Below, piece after piece: positions 50,768-59,167 of a DNA stretch of 64,000 nucleotides. The notes under the pieces were generated by a model that worked only from the letters and a program-made list of their open reading frames with translations, was not told the origin of the DNA and made no database searches. The DNA is taken from NCBI GenBank assembly GCA_025994075.1, contig JAMQGV010000044.1, forward strand, positions 94,651-158,650, given 5' to 3'. This stretch comes from Vicinamibacteria bacterium. Its GTDB lineage: Bacteria > Acidobacteriota > Vicinamibacteria > Fen-336. Both the position numbers and the translations under genes were made by a program. How positions within the stretch are numbered: position 1 is the stretch's first letter; each line of letters begins with the position of its first letter.

Positions 50768-53749
50768 CTAGAAGCGGAAGCCGACCGCGAAGTAGAAGCT
50801 CCGGGGGGCCTGGTAGTCGGCGGCAGACAGGGCCTGCCCGAAGTCCGGGCCGTACTCGTAGTGGGTGCCGTACACGGGGGTCGTCGTGAACGGGTTGAAA
50901 GCCTGCAGCGTGCGCGCGGCGTTCTGGTTGGCCGCCGTGAACACCGTCTCGTTGCCCGTGCTGTCGCGCTTGGCCTGGTCGAACAGGTTGTCGACGACGA
51001 CGCGCACGAAGAACTGGCTCTTCTTCATCCAGCCGACCGGGAGGTAGTAGTTGAGCGAAAGGTCGGTCGAGGTGATGGTGTCGGTCACCAGGTCGCCGCG
51101 GCCGCCGAAGTAGTAGGTGACGCTCGAGGGCGGCGTCAGGTAGCCGGGGTTGGTGACGTAGGGCCGGGTGTCGACCGAGCCGTCGGTCGAGGAAGGGGTG
51201 CCCGAACTCAGGTTCTGCAGCACGCCGACCACGACGCGGCCGGCGCCGCCGAGGCTGCGCTCCCAGTTGGCCCACAGCCGCAGCTTGTGGCGCTGGTCGA
51301 TCGACAGGTTGCCGGTCGGGGTGTTCCACGACAGGTCCTTGTACTCGACGTAGGCCAGCACGTCGTCCTGGACCGGGCCGCTCGCCGCCGTCTCGCCGTT
51401 GACGTTGCCGCGCGACTGCGACAGCGTGTAGTTGCCGCCGAGGGTCAGGTCGTCGGTGAAGCGGTACTGGATCTGCCCCATCAGCGCCTTGTACTTGCGG
51501 TCGAGCTCGTTGCTGTTGACCACCAGGTTGAGGTCGAACGCGCGGCCCGCCGGGTCGGAGGCCGTGCGGCCGGGCACGACCTGGTCGGTGTAGAAGTCGT
51601 TCGCGTCGCGGTAGACCGCGTCCACGCGGTACGAGCCGCGGGTGCCGAGGCTGCCGCCGAGGCCGAGGCTGTACTCCCAGGTCGTCGGGGTGGTCAGGGT
51701 CTCGTCGATGCGGCGGTTGATGCCGGGGTAGCTGGGGTTGCCGCGCAGCGGGCGGCTGGTGCCGCCGTTGGCGTAGAACCAGTCGAACACCGTGCGCAGC
51801 GCCGTTGCCGGGGACACCGGGTTCGCCGCGTTGGGGTCGAGGTTGATGGCGGGGCCGCGATAGACGTAGGTGAAGGTCGCGGATCGTCCCGCGCCCGAGC
51901 CCAGGTCGGCGATGCCGCTGGTGACGGGCATCACGTAGCGGGCGAGGCCTGCGCGGAAGTTCAGCTTGCCGTCACCGCGGGGATCGAACGTCGCCGAAAG
52001 GCGGGGGCTGAAGGCCTGGTCGTCCGAGACCTTGTTGCCGGCCTGGTCCTGCTCGTCGGTCTTGTCCCAGCGCACGCCCACGTTGAAGCTCCACTTCGAG
52101 TTCAGCCGCCAGGCGTCGTTGAAGAACGCCGAGTAGGTGCGGAGCCGGCTGCCCTGGGTGTTCTCGAAGATCGGATTCCACTGGATGTACGACGCCGCCG
52201 TGTCGCGGTCGGAGGTGCCGGGGCGCACGACGGGGTAGAGGCTCTCGCCGCGGATGATGGTGCCGGACGCGAACAGCCGGAACTCGGACCCCGACTGCCA
52301 GTTGTTGTTCTCGCGGCTGTCCTCGAAGGCGTCGAAGCCGAACACCAGGTTGTGGGTGCCCAGGTCCGAGGTGGACAGGAAGTAGGTCCCCTTGACCAGC
52401 ACGTTCTGGTTGTCGCGCTTCTCCTCGTTGAGCTTGCCGTCGGCGATGTCCTGATCGGACAGGCCGCACACCGCACAGAACGTCGGCGAGTTCCAGCGCA
52501 CGTTGCCGCGCGAGCGGTCGAGGATCATGGTGCCGCGCTCGATGTCCGTGAAACGGGAGCCCGACCCGATGAACGACAGGCGGCGGCTCGCGTACTGGGC
52601 CTCGACGAAGAAGTTCGAGGAGAGCACGCCGGTGTAGTTGAAGGAGAGGAGCTTTTCGGGCTGCGAGCTGTCGTAGAAGCTGGCGCGGTCCATCACGTCG
52701 CCGAAGGTGTTGTTGAGCTCCTCGCGGTCGCGCTGCGTGTACCCGGCCTTGAACGTGTGGTTCCGGCTCAGGGCCCAGGTCAGCTTGCCCTCGTAGCGCT
52801 TGTCGTCGACCACGTTTTCGTACGCGATGTTGGTGTAGAACGTCGTGTCGGACGCGGTGTCCTCGCGCAGCCGGGTGGCGCCGAAGAACCACAGCTTGTC
52901 CTTGAGGATGGGGCCGCCGAGCGTGGCCTCCCAGGTCGGGACGACCTTGGACACGCGGGGGTCGGCGTCGAGATCCTGCTCGAACGGCGTCAGCGAGCGC
53001 CACTTGTCGTTGTCGAACGTCACCCGCAGCGAGCCGCTGAACTCGTTGCCGCCCGACTTGGTGATCACGCTGGCGACGCCGCCGGCGAAGCGGCCGAACT
53101 CGGCCGAGATGTTGGCGGTGGACGTGCGCGTCTCCTCGATCGCGTCCTCGATGAAGACGAGCGAGGCCTGGTTGCGGAGCGTCTCGTTGAGCACGACGCC
53201 GTTGAGCAGGAACAGGCCCTCGAACGACATCGCGCCGGAGAACGTGACGTTGCCCGACGGACCCGTGGAAGTGGTCCCCGGCGACAGCAGCACCGCCCCC
53301 GTTATGGCGCGGCTGACGGGCAGAGTGTCGATCACCTCCGCCTTGTAGCTCGCCGCGGCGGTCGCGGTCTGCGTGAAGTCGGACGGGGCCTCGGCGGTCA
53401 CCGTCAGCTCCTCGGACACGCCGCCCACCGCGAGGGTGGCGTCGATCACCGACGTCTCGGCGATCTGGACTCGGACCTTGCGTTCGGCCGCCTGGAAGCC
53501 CTGCAACTCGAAGCGCACGACGTAGTCGCCCGGCGGCAGGAAAGGAAGGATGTAGTCGCCGTTGGCCGACGTGGTGGCCGTTCGCGCGCCCTGCAGCGCG
53601 GGTGACGTGGCCGTCACCGTGACGCCGGGGAGCACCAGGCCGCCGCTGTCCGCAACCGTCCCCGAGAGGGTACCCGTGGGGTTGCCCTGTGCGCCGAGTT
53701 GGGCAGCAAAGAGCAGGCTCGCGGCGAGCACGCGCCACGCGTTCTTCAT
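50768..53749 (-). CDS. TonB-dependent receptor, Oar-like, with carboxypeptidase-regulatory-like domain
   Basis: 993 aa. Signal peptide to QLGAQ. Residues 25-105 are a CarboxypepD_reg-like Ig domain (GTLSGTVADSGGLVLPGVTV, GDYILPFLPPGDYVVRF). A plug follows (about 115-235, with TLPVSRAITGAVLLSPG and GGNEFSGSLRVTFDNDKW), then a 22-strand barrel to the last Phe (RSFYFAVGFRF). It takes up a large substrate, or an unidentified ligand, across the outer membrane. AGGAGG lies 9 nt before ATG 53749. Such Oar-type receptors are numerous in Acidobacteriota. No SusD-like partner gene is present. Confidence 0.92.
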   Translation of the reverse strand: MKNAWRVLAASLLFAAQLGAQGNPTGTLSGTVADSGGLVLPGVTVTATSPALQGARTATTSANGDYILPFLPPGDYVVRFELQGFQAAERKVRVQIAETSVIDATLAVGGVSEELTVTAEAPSDFTQTATAAASYKAEVIDTLPVSRAITGAVLLSPGTTSTGPSGNVTFSGAMSFEGLFLLNGVVLNETLRNQASLVFIEDAIEETRTSTANISAEFGRFAGGVASVITKSGGNEFSGSLRVTFDNDKWRSLTPFEQDLDADPRVSKVVPTWEATLGGPILKDKLWFFGATRLREDTASDTTFYTNIAYENVVDDKRYEGKLTWALSRNHTFKAGYTQRDREELNNTFGDVMDRASFYDSSQPEKLLSFNYTGVLSSNFFVEAQYASRRLSFIGSGSRFTDIERGTMILDRSRGNVRWNSPTFCAVCGLSDQDIADGKLNEEKRDNQNVLVKGTYFLSTSDLGTHNLVFGFDAFEDSRENNNWQSGSEFRLFASGTIIRGESLYPVVRPGTSDRDTAASYIQWNPIFENTQGSRLRTYSAFFNDAWRLNSKWSFNVGVRWDKTDEQDQAGNKVSDDQAFSPRLSATFDPRGDGKLNFRAGLARYVMPVTSGIADLGSGAGRSATFTYVYRGPAINLDPNAANPVSPATALRTVFDWFYANGGTSRPLRGNPSYPGINRRIDETLTTPTTWEYSLGLGGSLGTRGSYRVDAVYRDANDFYTDQVVPGRTASDPAGRAFDLNLVVNSNELDRKYKALMGQIQYRFTDDLTLGGNYTLSQSRGNVNGETAASGPVQDDVLAYVEYKDLSWNTPTGNLSIDQRHKLRLWANWERSLGGAGRVVVGVLQNLSSGTPSSTDGSVDTRPYVTNPGYLTPPSSVTYYFGGRGDLVTDTITSTDLSLNYYLPVGWMKKSQFFVRVVVDNLFDQAKRDSTGNETVFTAANQNAARTLQAFNPFTTTPVYGTHYEYGPDFGQALSAADYQAPRSFYFAVGFRF

Positions 53750-53848
53750 GACGTGACCTCCTGCCCGGCGAAGCGGGTAGTCCAGGTCGTTGGATGTCGG
53801 CGACGCCAGGCCCTTGGCGCGGAAGATACGCCTGCCGCCGGGGTCTTG

Positions 53849-56017
53849 TCAGCGGGCCGCGGTGGCGACTGGCTCGCCGAGGCCGACGAGGTGGCCGAGC
53901 GTGCGCACGACGAGCAGGCCGTCCGAGGCGGCCGGGGTCGCCATCACGACGTCGTCCATCGCGTTCTTGTGCAGCAGCTCGGGTTTCGCGCCGGCCTTCA
54001 GCACGAACACTTCGCCCGTCTCGCTCCACAGGTAGAGCGCGCCGTCGGCCGCGATCGGAGAGGCCGAGAACGAGGTGCCCGCCTCGCCGATCCGGGTCTG
54101 GTAGAGCTGCGTGCCGTCGCCCTCGCGGTAGCACGCGAGCACGCCGTTGTTGTTCAGCGTGTAGAGATGGCCGTCGTAGAGCAGCGGGCTCGGCAGGTAG
54201 GTGCCGCCGCGGGCGTGGCTCCACGCGATCGCCGCGCTGGCGCGCTCGCCCTCGGGCAGGCTCAGGTCGCCGCGGTGGCCGGCGCGGATCGCGTACACGG
54301 GCCGCACTGGCGGGTAGCCCGCGGTGACGTAGGCGACGCCGTCGCCGATCACGGGCGTCGCGACGACCACCTCCGAGTTGGGGCCGAGCGTCCACAGGAC
54401 CGCCCCCGTCTTCGGGTCGTAGCCGCGAATCACGTGGCCGTTGGTGACGAGCTCCGGACCTTTCGGGCCGGGCAGCACGTTGGGCGTCGCCCAGGTCGAG
54501 GCCTCGTCGCGGGCGACCCGCCACGCCGGCCGTCCGTCGACGAGCTGGAACGCGGCGAGGAACGAGTCGCGGCGGCGGTCGCCCTGCACGAAGACGAGGC
54601 CGTCGTGGATCACGGGCGAGCTGGCGTGGCCCCACTCGGCGTTCCCGGACTGCGGGTCGTTGGCGTCGAGCACGCCGACGTCCTGATTCCACAGCGGCGC
54701 GCCGTCGACGCCGAACGCCGCCAGCGCGCCGACCGAGCCGAACAGCACGACGACGCGTTCGCCATCCGTGGCCGGCGTCGCGTTGGCGAGGCTCGACTTG
54801 AGATGGCGGCGCACGGTGGGCGCGCCGCGGAAGACCTCGCGCTCCCACAACAGCTTGCCGTTCGCCGCGTCGAAGGCGTGCAGGGAGAAGACGTGCTCCG
54901 AGAGGTCGTCGACCGAGGTGCCGTCTCCGTAGAGCCCGGTGCGGAACGTGCGGTCGCCCTTCGCGCTGGTCGCGCTGGTGACGAACACCCGCCCGCCGTG
55001 GATCACCGGGCTCGACAGCGCGAGCCCGGGCAGCGGCGTCTTCCAGCGCACGTTGGCGCCGGAGGCGACGTTCCACGTGCGCGGCACGCCCTGGCCGTCG
55101 GCGTTGCCGGAGGCAGCCGGCCCGCGGAACTGCGGCCACGGGCGTGCCGCGGCTCGCGGGCGTTCCGCCTCGGCGGGCACCGCGGCCACCGCGATCTCCG
55201 CCATCGGGCCCGACGCCGGCGCCATGCGGGTGACGGTGCCGGCCTCGTTCAGCGTCACGAACTCGATCGCGCCGGCCCTGCCGCCGAACGACAGTTCTGC
55301 AGCGCCATCGGCCGTCTCGAACTCGCGCGCGGCGATCGGGCGAAGCGCGATCTCCGGAGCGCCGGGGCGTGCCAGGCGCAGCCCGTCTTCCGTGGCCGTC
55401 ACAGTGGCCTGGCCGCCGCCGCGCATGTCGTAGCGGCCGGCGAGGCGCGCCAGCTCCGCCGCCGGCAGCGGCTTCGTGGCGCGCGCCCGGCGCGGCGGCG
55501 TGGCTGCGGCGATGCGGTCGGCGAAGGCCGGCTGCTCGCGGCGACGAGCCTCGGCCGCCCACGCGAGCCCGTCGAGGTGGCCGAGGTGGCCACCCTTCAG
55601 CGCGGCGGCGAGCAACTCCTCGTCCTTCTTCTCCAGCGCTTCCCCGATCGCCGAGCCCACGTCGCGGGCGCCGCGCTCCAGCAGCAGCAGCGCCAGCTCG
55701 CGGTGGCCGCCGCCCAGGGCCGCGCTCAGCGGGGTGACGCCGAAGAAGCGCTCCTCGTTGTCGACGTTCGCGCCGCGCTGCAGCAGCTCCCGCACGACGT
55801 CGACTCGGCCGGCCTCCGCCGCGAACTGCAGCGCGGTCTGGCCGTGCCGCGCGGGGGCGTCGACGGGGGTGCCCGCGTCGAGCAGCCGCGTCACGGTCGC
55901 GAGGTCGCCGCCGCGCGCGGCATCGCGCAGCGCGGTGCCGGGATCGGGGGACTGCGCGGCCAGCGGAAGGGCCGCCGCAACACACACGAGGAGCAGGGAC
56001 GCGAGGCGGTGGAGCAT
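53849..56017 (-). CDS. Exported ankyrin-repeat and PQQ beta-propeller fusion protein
   Basis: 722 aa. A signal peptide ends at LPLAAQ. Residues about 25-150 hold four ankyrin units (GTALRDAARGGDLATVTRLL, HGQTALQFAAEAGRVDVVRE, VTPLSAALGGGHRELALLLL). A short beta domain (about 185-275) follows, then an eight-bladed PQQ-like propeller (about 300-720) with blade motifs such as AFDAANGKLLWERE and GYDPKTGAVLWTLG. No quinoprotein catalytic Glu/Asn set is clear, so it is probably a binding propeller. Same strand as the TonB receptor, 99 bp before it, so it may share its transcript. Confidence 0.85.
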   Translation of the reverse strand: MLHRLASLLLVCVAAALPLAAQSPDPGTALRDAARGGDLATVTRLLDAGTPVDAPARHGQTALQFAAEAGRVDVVRELLQRGANVDNEERFFGVTPLSAALGGGHRELALLLLERGARDVGSAIGEALEKKDEELLAAALKGGHLGHLDGLAWAAEARRREQPAFADRIAAATPPRRARATKPLPAAELARLAGRYDMRGGGQATVTATEDGLRLARPGAPEIALRPIAAREFETADGAAELSFGGRAGAIEFVTLNEAGTVTRMAPASGPMAEIAVAAVPAEAERPRAAARPWPQFRGPAASGNADGQGVPRTWNVASGANVRWKTPLPGLALSSPVIHGGRVFVTSATSAKGDRTFRTGLYGDGTSVDDLSEHVFSLHAFDAANGKLLWEREVFRGAPTVRRHLKSSLANATPATDGERVVVLFGSVGALAAFGVDGAPLWNQDVGVLDANDPQSGNAEWGHASSPVIHDGLVFVQGDRRRDSFLAAFQLVDGRPAWRVARDEASTWATPNVLPGPKGPELVTNGHVIRGYDPKTGAVLWTLGPNSEVVVATPVIGDGVAYVTAGYPPVRPVYAIRAGHRGDLSLPEGERASAAIAWSHARGGTYLPSPLLYDGHLYTLNNNGVLACYREGDGTQLYQTRIGEAGTSFSASPIAADGALYLWSETGEVFVLKAGAKPELLHKNAMDDVVMATPAASDGLLVVRTLGHLVGLGEPVATAAR

Positions 56018-56047
56018 GCGCGATCCTACGCCGGTTCGCGCGGTGCG

Positions 56048-57388
56048 TCAGGGAGCGGGGCGCGACAGGCGGCGCGACAGGCTGAACAGCGGCAGCCCTG
56101 CGGCCATCACGGCGGTCCCGGCCAGCGCGACCGCGGGACGCGTCCACGCCACGCGCAGGGCCACCGCGATCAGCACGGCCGTGAAGACGGCGGGCAGCCA
56201 CGGGTAGCCGGGCACGCGGAACCCGGCCTCGTCGCCGCGGCCGCCGCGGCCGCGGCGGCGCAGCACGAACAGCGTCGAGGCCACCGTGGCGATCGCCAGC
56301 GCGTCGGAGAACATCACGTAGTCGAGAAGCTGGCCGAAGGAGCCGAGCGCCAGCGCCGGGACCAGCATGGTCGCCGCGAAGAAGGCGAGCCCCGCGCGCT
56401 GGACCCCGGTGTCCGGGTCGACCCGCAGGAACGCCGCGGGCAGCGCCCCGTCCTGCGCCATCGCGTAGTAGCTGCGCGGCATCTGCAGGATGGTGGCGTT
56501 CACGAAGCCCGCGGCCGAGAGGAAGATCGCGACCGCGACCGCCGTCTCGCCCCACGTGCCGAGCGCCGCGCGAGCCAGGGCGGCGGCGACCAGCGGCGAG
56601 CTCGCCACGCCGTCGAGGCCGAGCGTGCGCTCGTAGGCGAGGTTGATCACGAGGTAGAGCGCGACGACGGCGAGCATGCCCGCGGTCACGCCGCGCGGCA
56701 GGGTGCGCGCGGGGTCGCGCACGTCGCCGCCCAGGTTCATCGCACCCTGGTAGCCGCCGCACGTGTAGAAGACGGCGACCGCGGCCGAAGCCAGGCCGCC
56801 GGCGGTCACGCCCGGGCCGGGGGCGGTCGTCGCGACCGCCGGGGCCAGCGCGAAAGCCGCGGCGGCCAGCCCCGCGATCATCACCAGCTTGCCGAGCGAG
56901 AGCGCGTTCTGGGTGCGGGCGCCCGTGCGGATGCCCATCGCGTTGGCCGCGAGCAGCGCCACCATCAGCGCCAGCGCCGAGCCGAGGTTCGCCGCCGGCG
57001 TGCGCGCGGGCTCCGGCAGCAGGACGAGGTTCAGGTATTCCGCGCCGATGAACGCGACGCCCGCCGCGCCGGCGCCCTGCAGCAGCGCCTGCGACCAGTT
57101 GAGCACGAACGCCAGCCGCGGGTGGTAGCACTCCGCGACGACGCGGTAGTAACCGCCGGCGCGCGGCAGCCGTGAGCCGATCTCGGCGAACGTCAAGGCG
57201 CCGGCCAGGCTGACCAGCCCGCCGGCCAGCCACACGCCGTGGAACGCGAGCGCGGAGCCGGCCTCGGTCGCCACCAGCGACGGCGTGCGAAAGATGCCGA
57301 TGCCGATCACGAGGCTGACGACGACCATCGCGGTGTCGAAGCCCCCGAGCCGCGGCTGGATCGTCGCGGACCCGTCCCCCTCAGCCAA
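56048..57388 (-). CDS. APC-family amino acid permease
   Basis: 446 aa, 12 hydrophobic helices. TM1 has VIGIGIFRTPSLVATEAGSA, the unwound G-I/F-G segment that binds the amino acid; ALTFAEIGSRLPRAGGYYRV is TM2-loop. It imports or exchanges amino acids at the inner membrane. I use TTG 57388, which overlaps the aminotransferase stop by 8 nt; a later ATG would cut into TM1. Third gene of the 59080-56048 overlapping unit, so its substrate may be linked to the aminotransferase. Confidence 0.8.
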   Translation of the reverse strand: MAEGDGSATIQPRLGGFDTAMVVVSLVIGIGIFRTPSLVATEAGSALAFHGVWLAGGLVSLAGALTFAEIGSRLPRAGGYYRVVAECYHPRLAFVLNWSQALLQGAGAAGVAFIGAEYLNLVLLPEPARTPAANLGSALALMVALLAANAMGIRTGARTQNALSLGKLVMIAGLAAAAFALAPAVATTAPGPGVTAGGLASAAVAVFYTCGGYQGAMNLGGDVRDPARTLPRGVTAGMLAVVALYLVINLAYERTLGLDGVASSPLVAAALARAALGTWGETAVAVAIFLSAAGFVNATILQMPRSYYAMAQDGALPAAFLRVDPDTGVQRAGLAFFAATMLVPALALGSFGQLLDYVMFSDALAIATVASTLFVLRRRGRGGRGDEAGFRVPGYPWLPAVFTAVLIAVALRVAWTRPAVALAGTAVMAAGLPLFSLSRRLSRPAP

Positions 57389-58586
57389 CGAAGGCTTCGC
57401 GCAGCAGGGCCGCCAGCGCCCGGAACTGCGCGCGGTCGTTGTAGAGCTGGGCGGAGACGCGGACCAGAAGGCCGCCGTCCGCCGCCGGCCAGTCGTAGAA
57501 CCAGCTCTGGATGCCGCGGTCGCGGACCCAGTGCATCAGGCCTTCCGCGTTCAGGCCCTCCGCCGGCGCCCCCGGCTTCGGCCGCGGCAGCGGCAGCGAG
57601 GCCATCGAGCCGCACAGGTCGTCGGGGCACGGCAGCGGCACGCCGAGCGCCTCGGCGACGATCTCGCGGGCCTCGAGCGCCAGCGCGTGGTTGCGGGCGC
57701 GGATCGCGTCCCAGCCGCCCGGGAGCAGGCCGTTCATGAACCGGATCGCCGCGGGCAGCGCCAGGAACGGAGTCGGGTCGTCGGTGCCGGTCCAGTCGAA
57801 CTCGTCGCGGAAGCGCGCGCCCGCGCTCGCGGGGTCGAAGCCGTGGCTGATCGCCAGCGGGTGCACGCCGGACTGCAGGTCGTGGCGCACGTGGAGGAAG
57901 GCGGCGCCTTTGGGCGCGCACATCCACTTGTGGGCGTTGCCCGTGTAGTAGCCGGCGCCGAGCACGTCGAGCTCGACCGTGACCTGGCCCGGCGCGTGGG
58001 CGCCGTCGACCAGCGTCTCGACGCCGCGTGCGCGCAGCGCCTGGACCAGGTCGACGATCGGGAACACGAGCGCGGTCGGGCTCGTCACGTGGTCGAGCAG
58101 CGCGAGCCGGGTGCGCGGCGTGACCGCCGCCATCACGGCCTGGAACACGTCGTCGGCCGATCGCAGCGGGAACGGCACGTGCGCGGTGACGACCTTCGCG
58201 CCCGCGCGGCGGGCGACGTACTCGAAGGCCTTGCGGCAGGCGCCGTAGGCGTGGTCGGTGACGAGCACCTCGTCGCCGGCGGCCAGCTCCACCGAGCGGG
58301 CCACCGCGTTGACGCCGGCCGTCGCGTTGGGCACGAAGACGAGATCCTCCTCGCGCCCGGCGACGAAGTGGGCGAGCGCCTGCCGCGCCTCGTCGAGCCG
58401 CTGCGGGAAGCTGCGCCACAGGAAGTCCGTCGGCGCCTTCTCCATCTCCTCGCGCAGCTTGTGCTGAGCGGCCAGCACCTCGCGCGGACAGGCGCCGAAG
58501 GAGCCGTGGTTGAGGTGCAGCACGTCGAGGCGCAGGCCCCAGTGCCCACCCAGCCGGTGCCCGGTCGTGCTGGTGGCGTCGATCAC
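57381..58586 (-). CDS. Class V PLP aminotransferase (isopenicillin N epimerase/cysteine desulfurase-like)
   Basis: 401 aa. LHLNHGSFGACPREVLAAQ opens the fold; VPNATAGVNAVARSVEL binds the PLP phosphate; VDGAHAPGQ holds the Asp that contacts pyridine N1; NAHKWMCAPKG carries the Schiff-base Lys. The LNHGS opening is typical of isopenicillin N epimerase-like members rather than IscS. GTG 58586 overlaps the stop of the upstream zinc-ribbon gene (GTGA). Reaction unknown: racemase, lyase or transaminase are all possible. Confidence 0.85.
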   Translation of the reverse strand: MIDATSTTGHRLGGHWGLRLDVLHLNHGSFGACPREVLAAQHKLREEMEKAPTDFLWRSFPQRLDEARQALAHFVAGREEDLVFVPNATAGVNAVARSVELAAGDEVLVTDHAYGACRKAFEYVARRAGAKVVTAHVPFPLRSADDVFQAVMAAVTPRTRLALLDHVTSPTALVFPIVDLVQALRARGVETLVDGAHAPGQVTVELDVLGAGYYTGNAHKWMCAPKGAAFLHVRHDLQSGVHPLAISHGFDPASAGARFRDEFDWTGTDDPTPFLALPAAIRFMNGLLPGGWDAIRARNHALALEAREIVAEALGVPLPCPDDLCGSMASLPLPRPKPGAPAEGLNAEGLMHWVRDRGIQSWFYDWPAADGGLLVRVSAQLYNDRAQFRALAALLREAFVG

Positions 58587-59080
58587 CGCTCGTCGCCTTC
58601 CGTCGCCCCGAGCGCGAGGCCGCAGGCGGGGCACTCGGGGCGGCCCGCCGTCGGCTCGCCGCAGGCGGGGCACTCGGCGTAGGCGCCCGCCTCGTGATCG
58701 AAGCCGTCCGCGTGATCCGAGGGGGCGTGCTCGAGCGCAGGCACCGCGGGGAGCAGCTCGGCCAGGAGCTCCAGCGCTCGCGCCTTGTCGCCTTCGCCGA
58801 CCTGGAGGCGGAAGCGGCCGGGCGAGGTCTCGACGCGCGAGAGCACGCCGTGGCTCGCGAGCCGCGCCACCAGCGGGTCGAGGTGGTACGCGCGGTCGAC
58901 GCCGACGAGCGTCACCGCGTCGCCCTCCAGCTCGGGCAGCGGCTCGGGGTCGTCGCCGCCGGGCGGCGGCGCGCCGGACTCGTCGTCGTGCGGGACCAGG
59001 ACGCCGCCGCAGTCCGAGCAGCGCAGCACGTCCGGGCGGAACTCTTCCTGGCAGGCGGGGCAGTAGTGGACGAGGGCCAT
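58583..59080 (-). CDS. Double zinc-ribbon protein
   Basis: 165 aa. N-terminal ribbon YCPACQEEF...RCSDCGG (residues 7-26) and C-terminal ribbon ECPACGEPTAGRPECPACG near the end. Between them is a small alpha/beta segment (DAVTLVGVDRAYHLDPLVARL, then LLAELLPAV) that resembles a DUF2007-like putative signal-transducing domain. First gene of the overlapping aminotransferase-permease unit. Role unknown. Confidence 0.65.
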   Translation of the reverse strand: MALVHYCPACQEEFRPDVLRCSDCGGVLVPHDDESGAPPPGGDDPEPLPELEGDAVTLVGVDRAYHLDPLVARLASHGVLSRVETSPGRFRLQVGEGDKARALELLAELLPAVPALEHAPSDHADGFDHEAGAYAECPACGEPTAGRPECPACGLALGATEGDER

Positions 59081-59167
59081 GGCGTGGATGCTACCCGCCG
59101 CGCCCGTCGCGCGCGACCAACTTCCCGCCGGCCTCGGGCGTCTGAAGCAGCAACCCCGGAGGACGAG

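Noticed and set aside
51972..57233. Long second frame on the minus strand under the TonB receptor, propeller and permease genes
   Set aside because: Arg/Ala/Gly/Pro-rich, without domains, and spans three real genes in another frame of the same strand.
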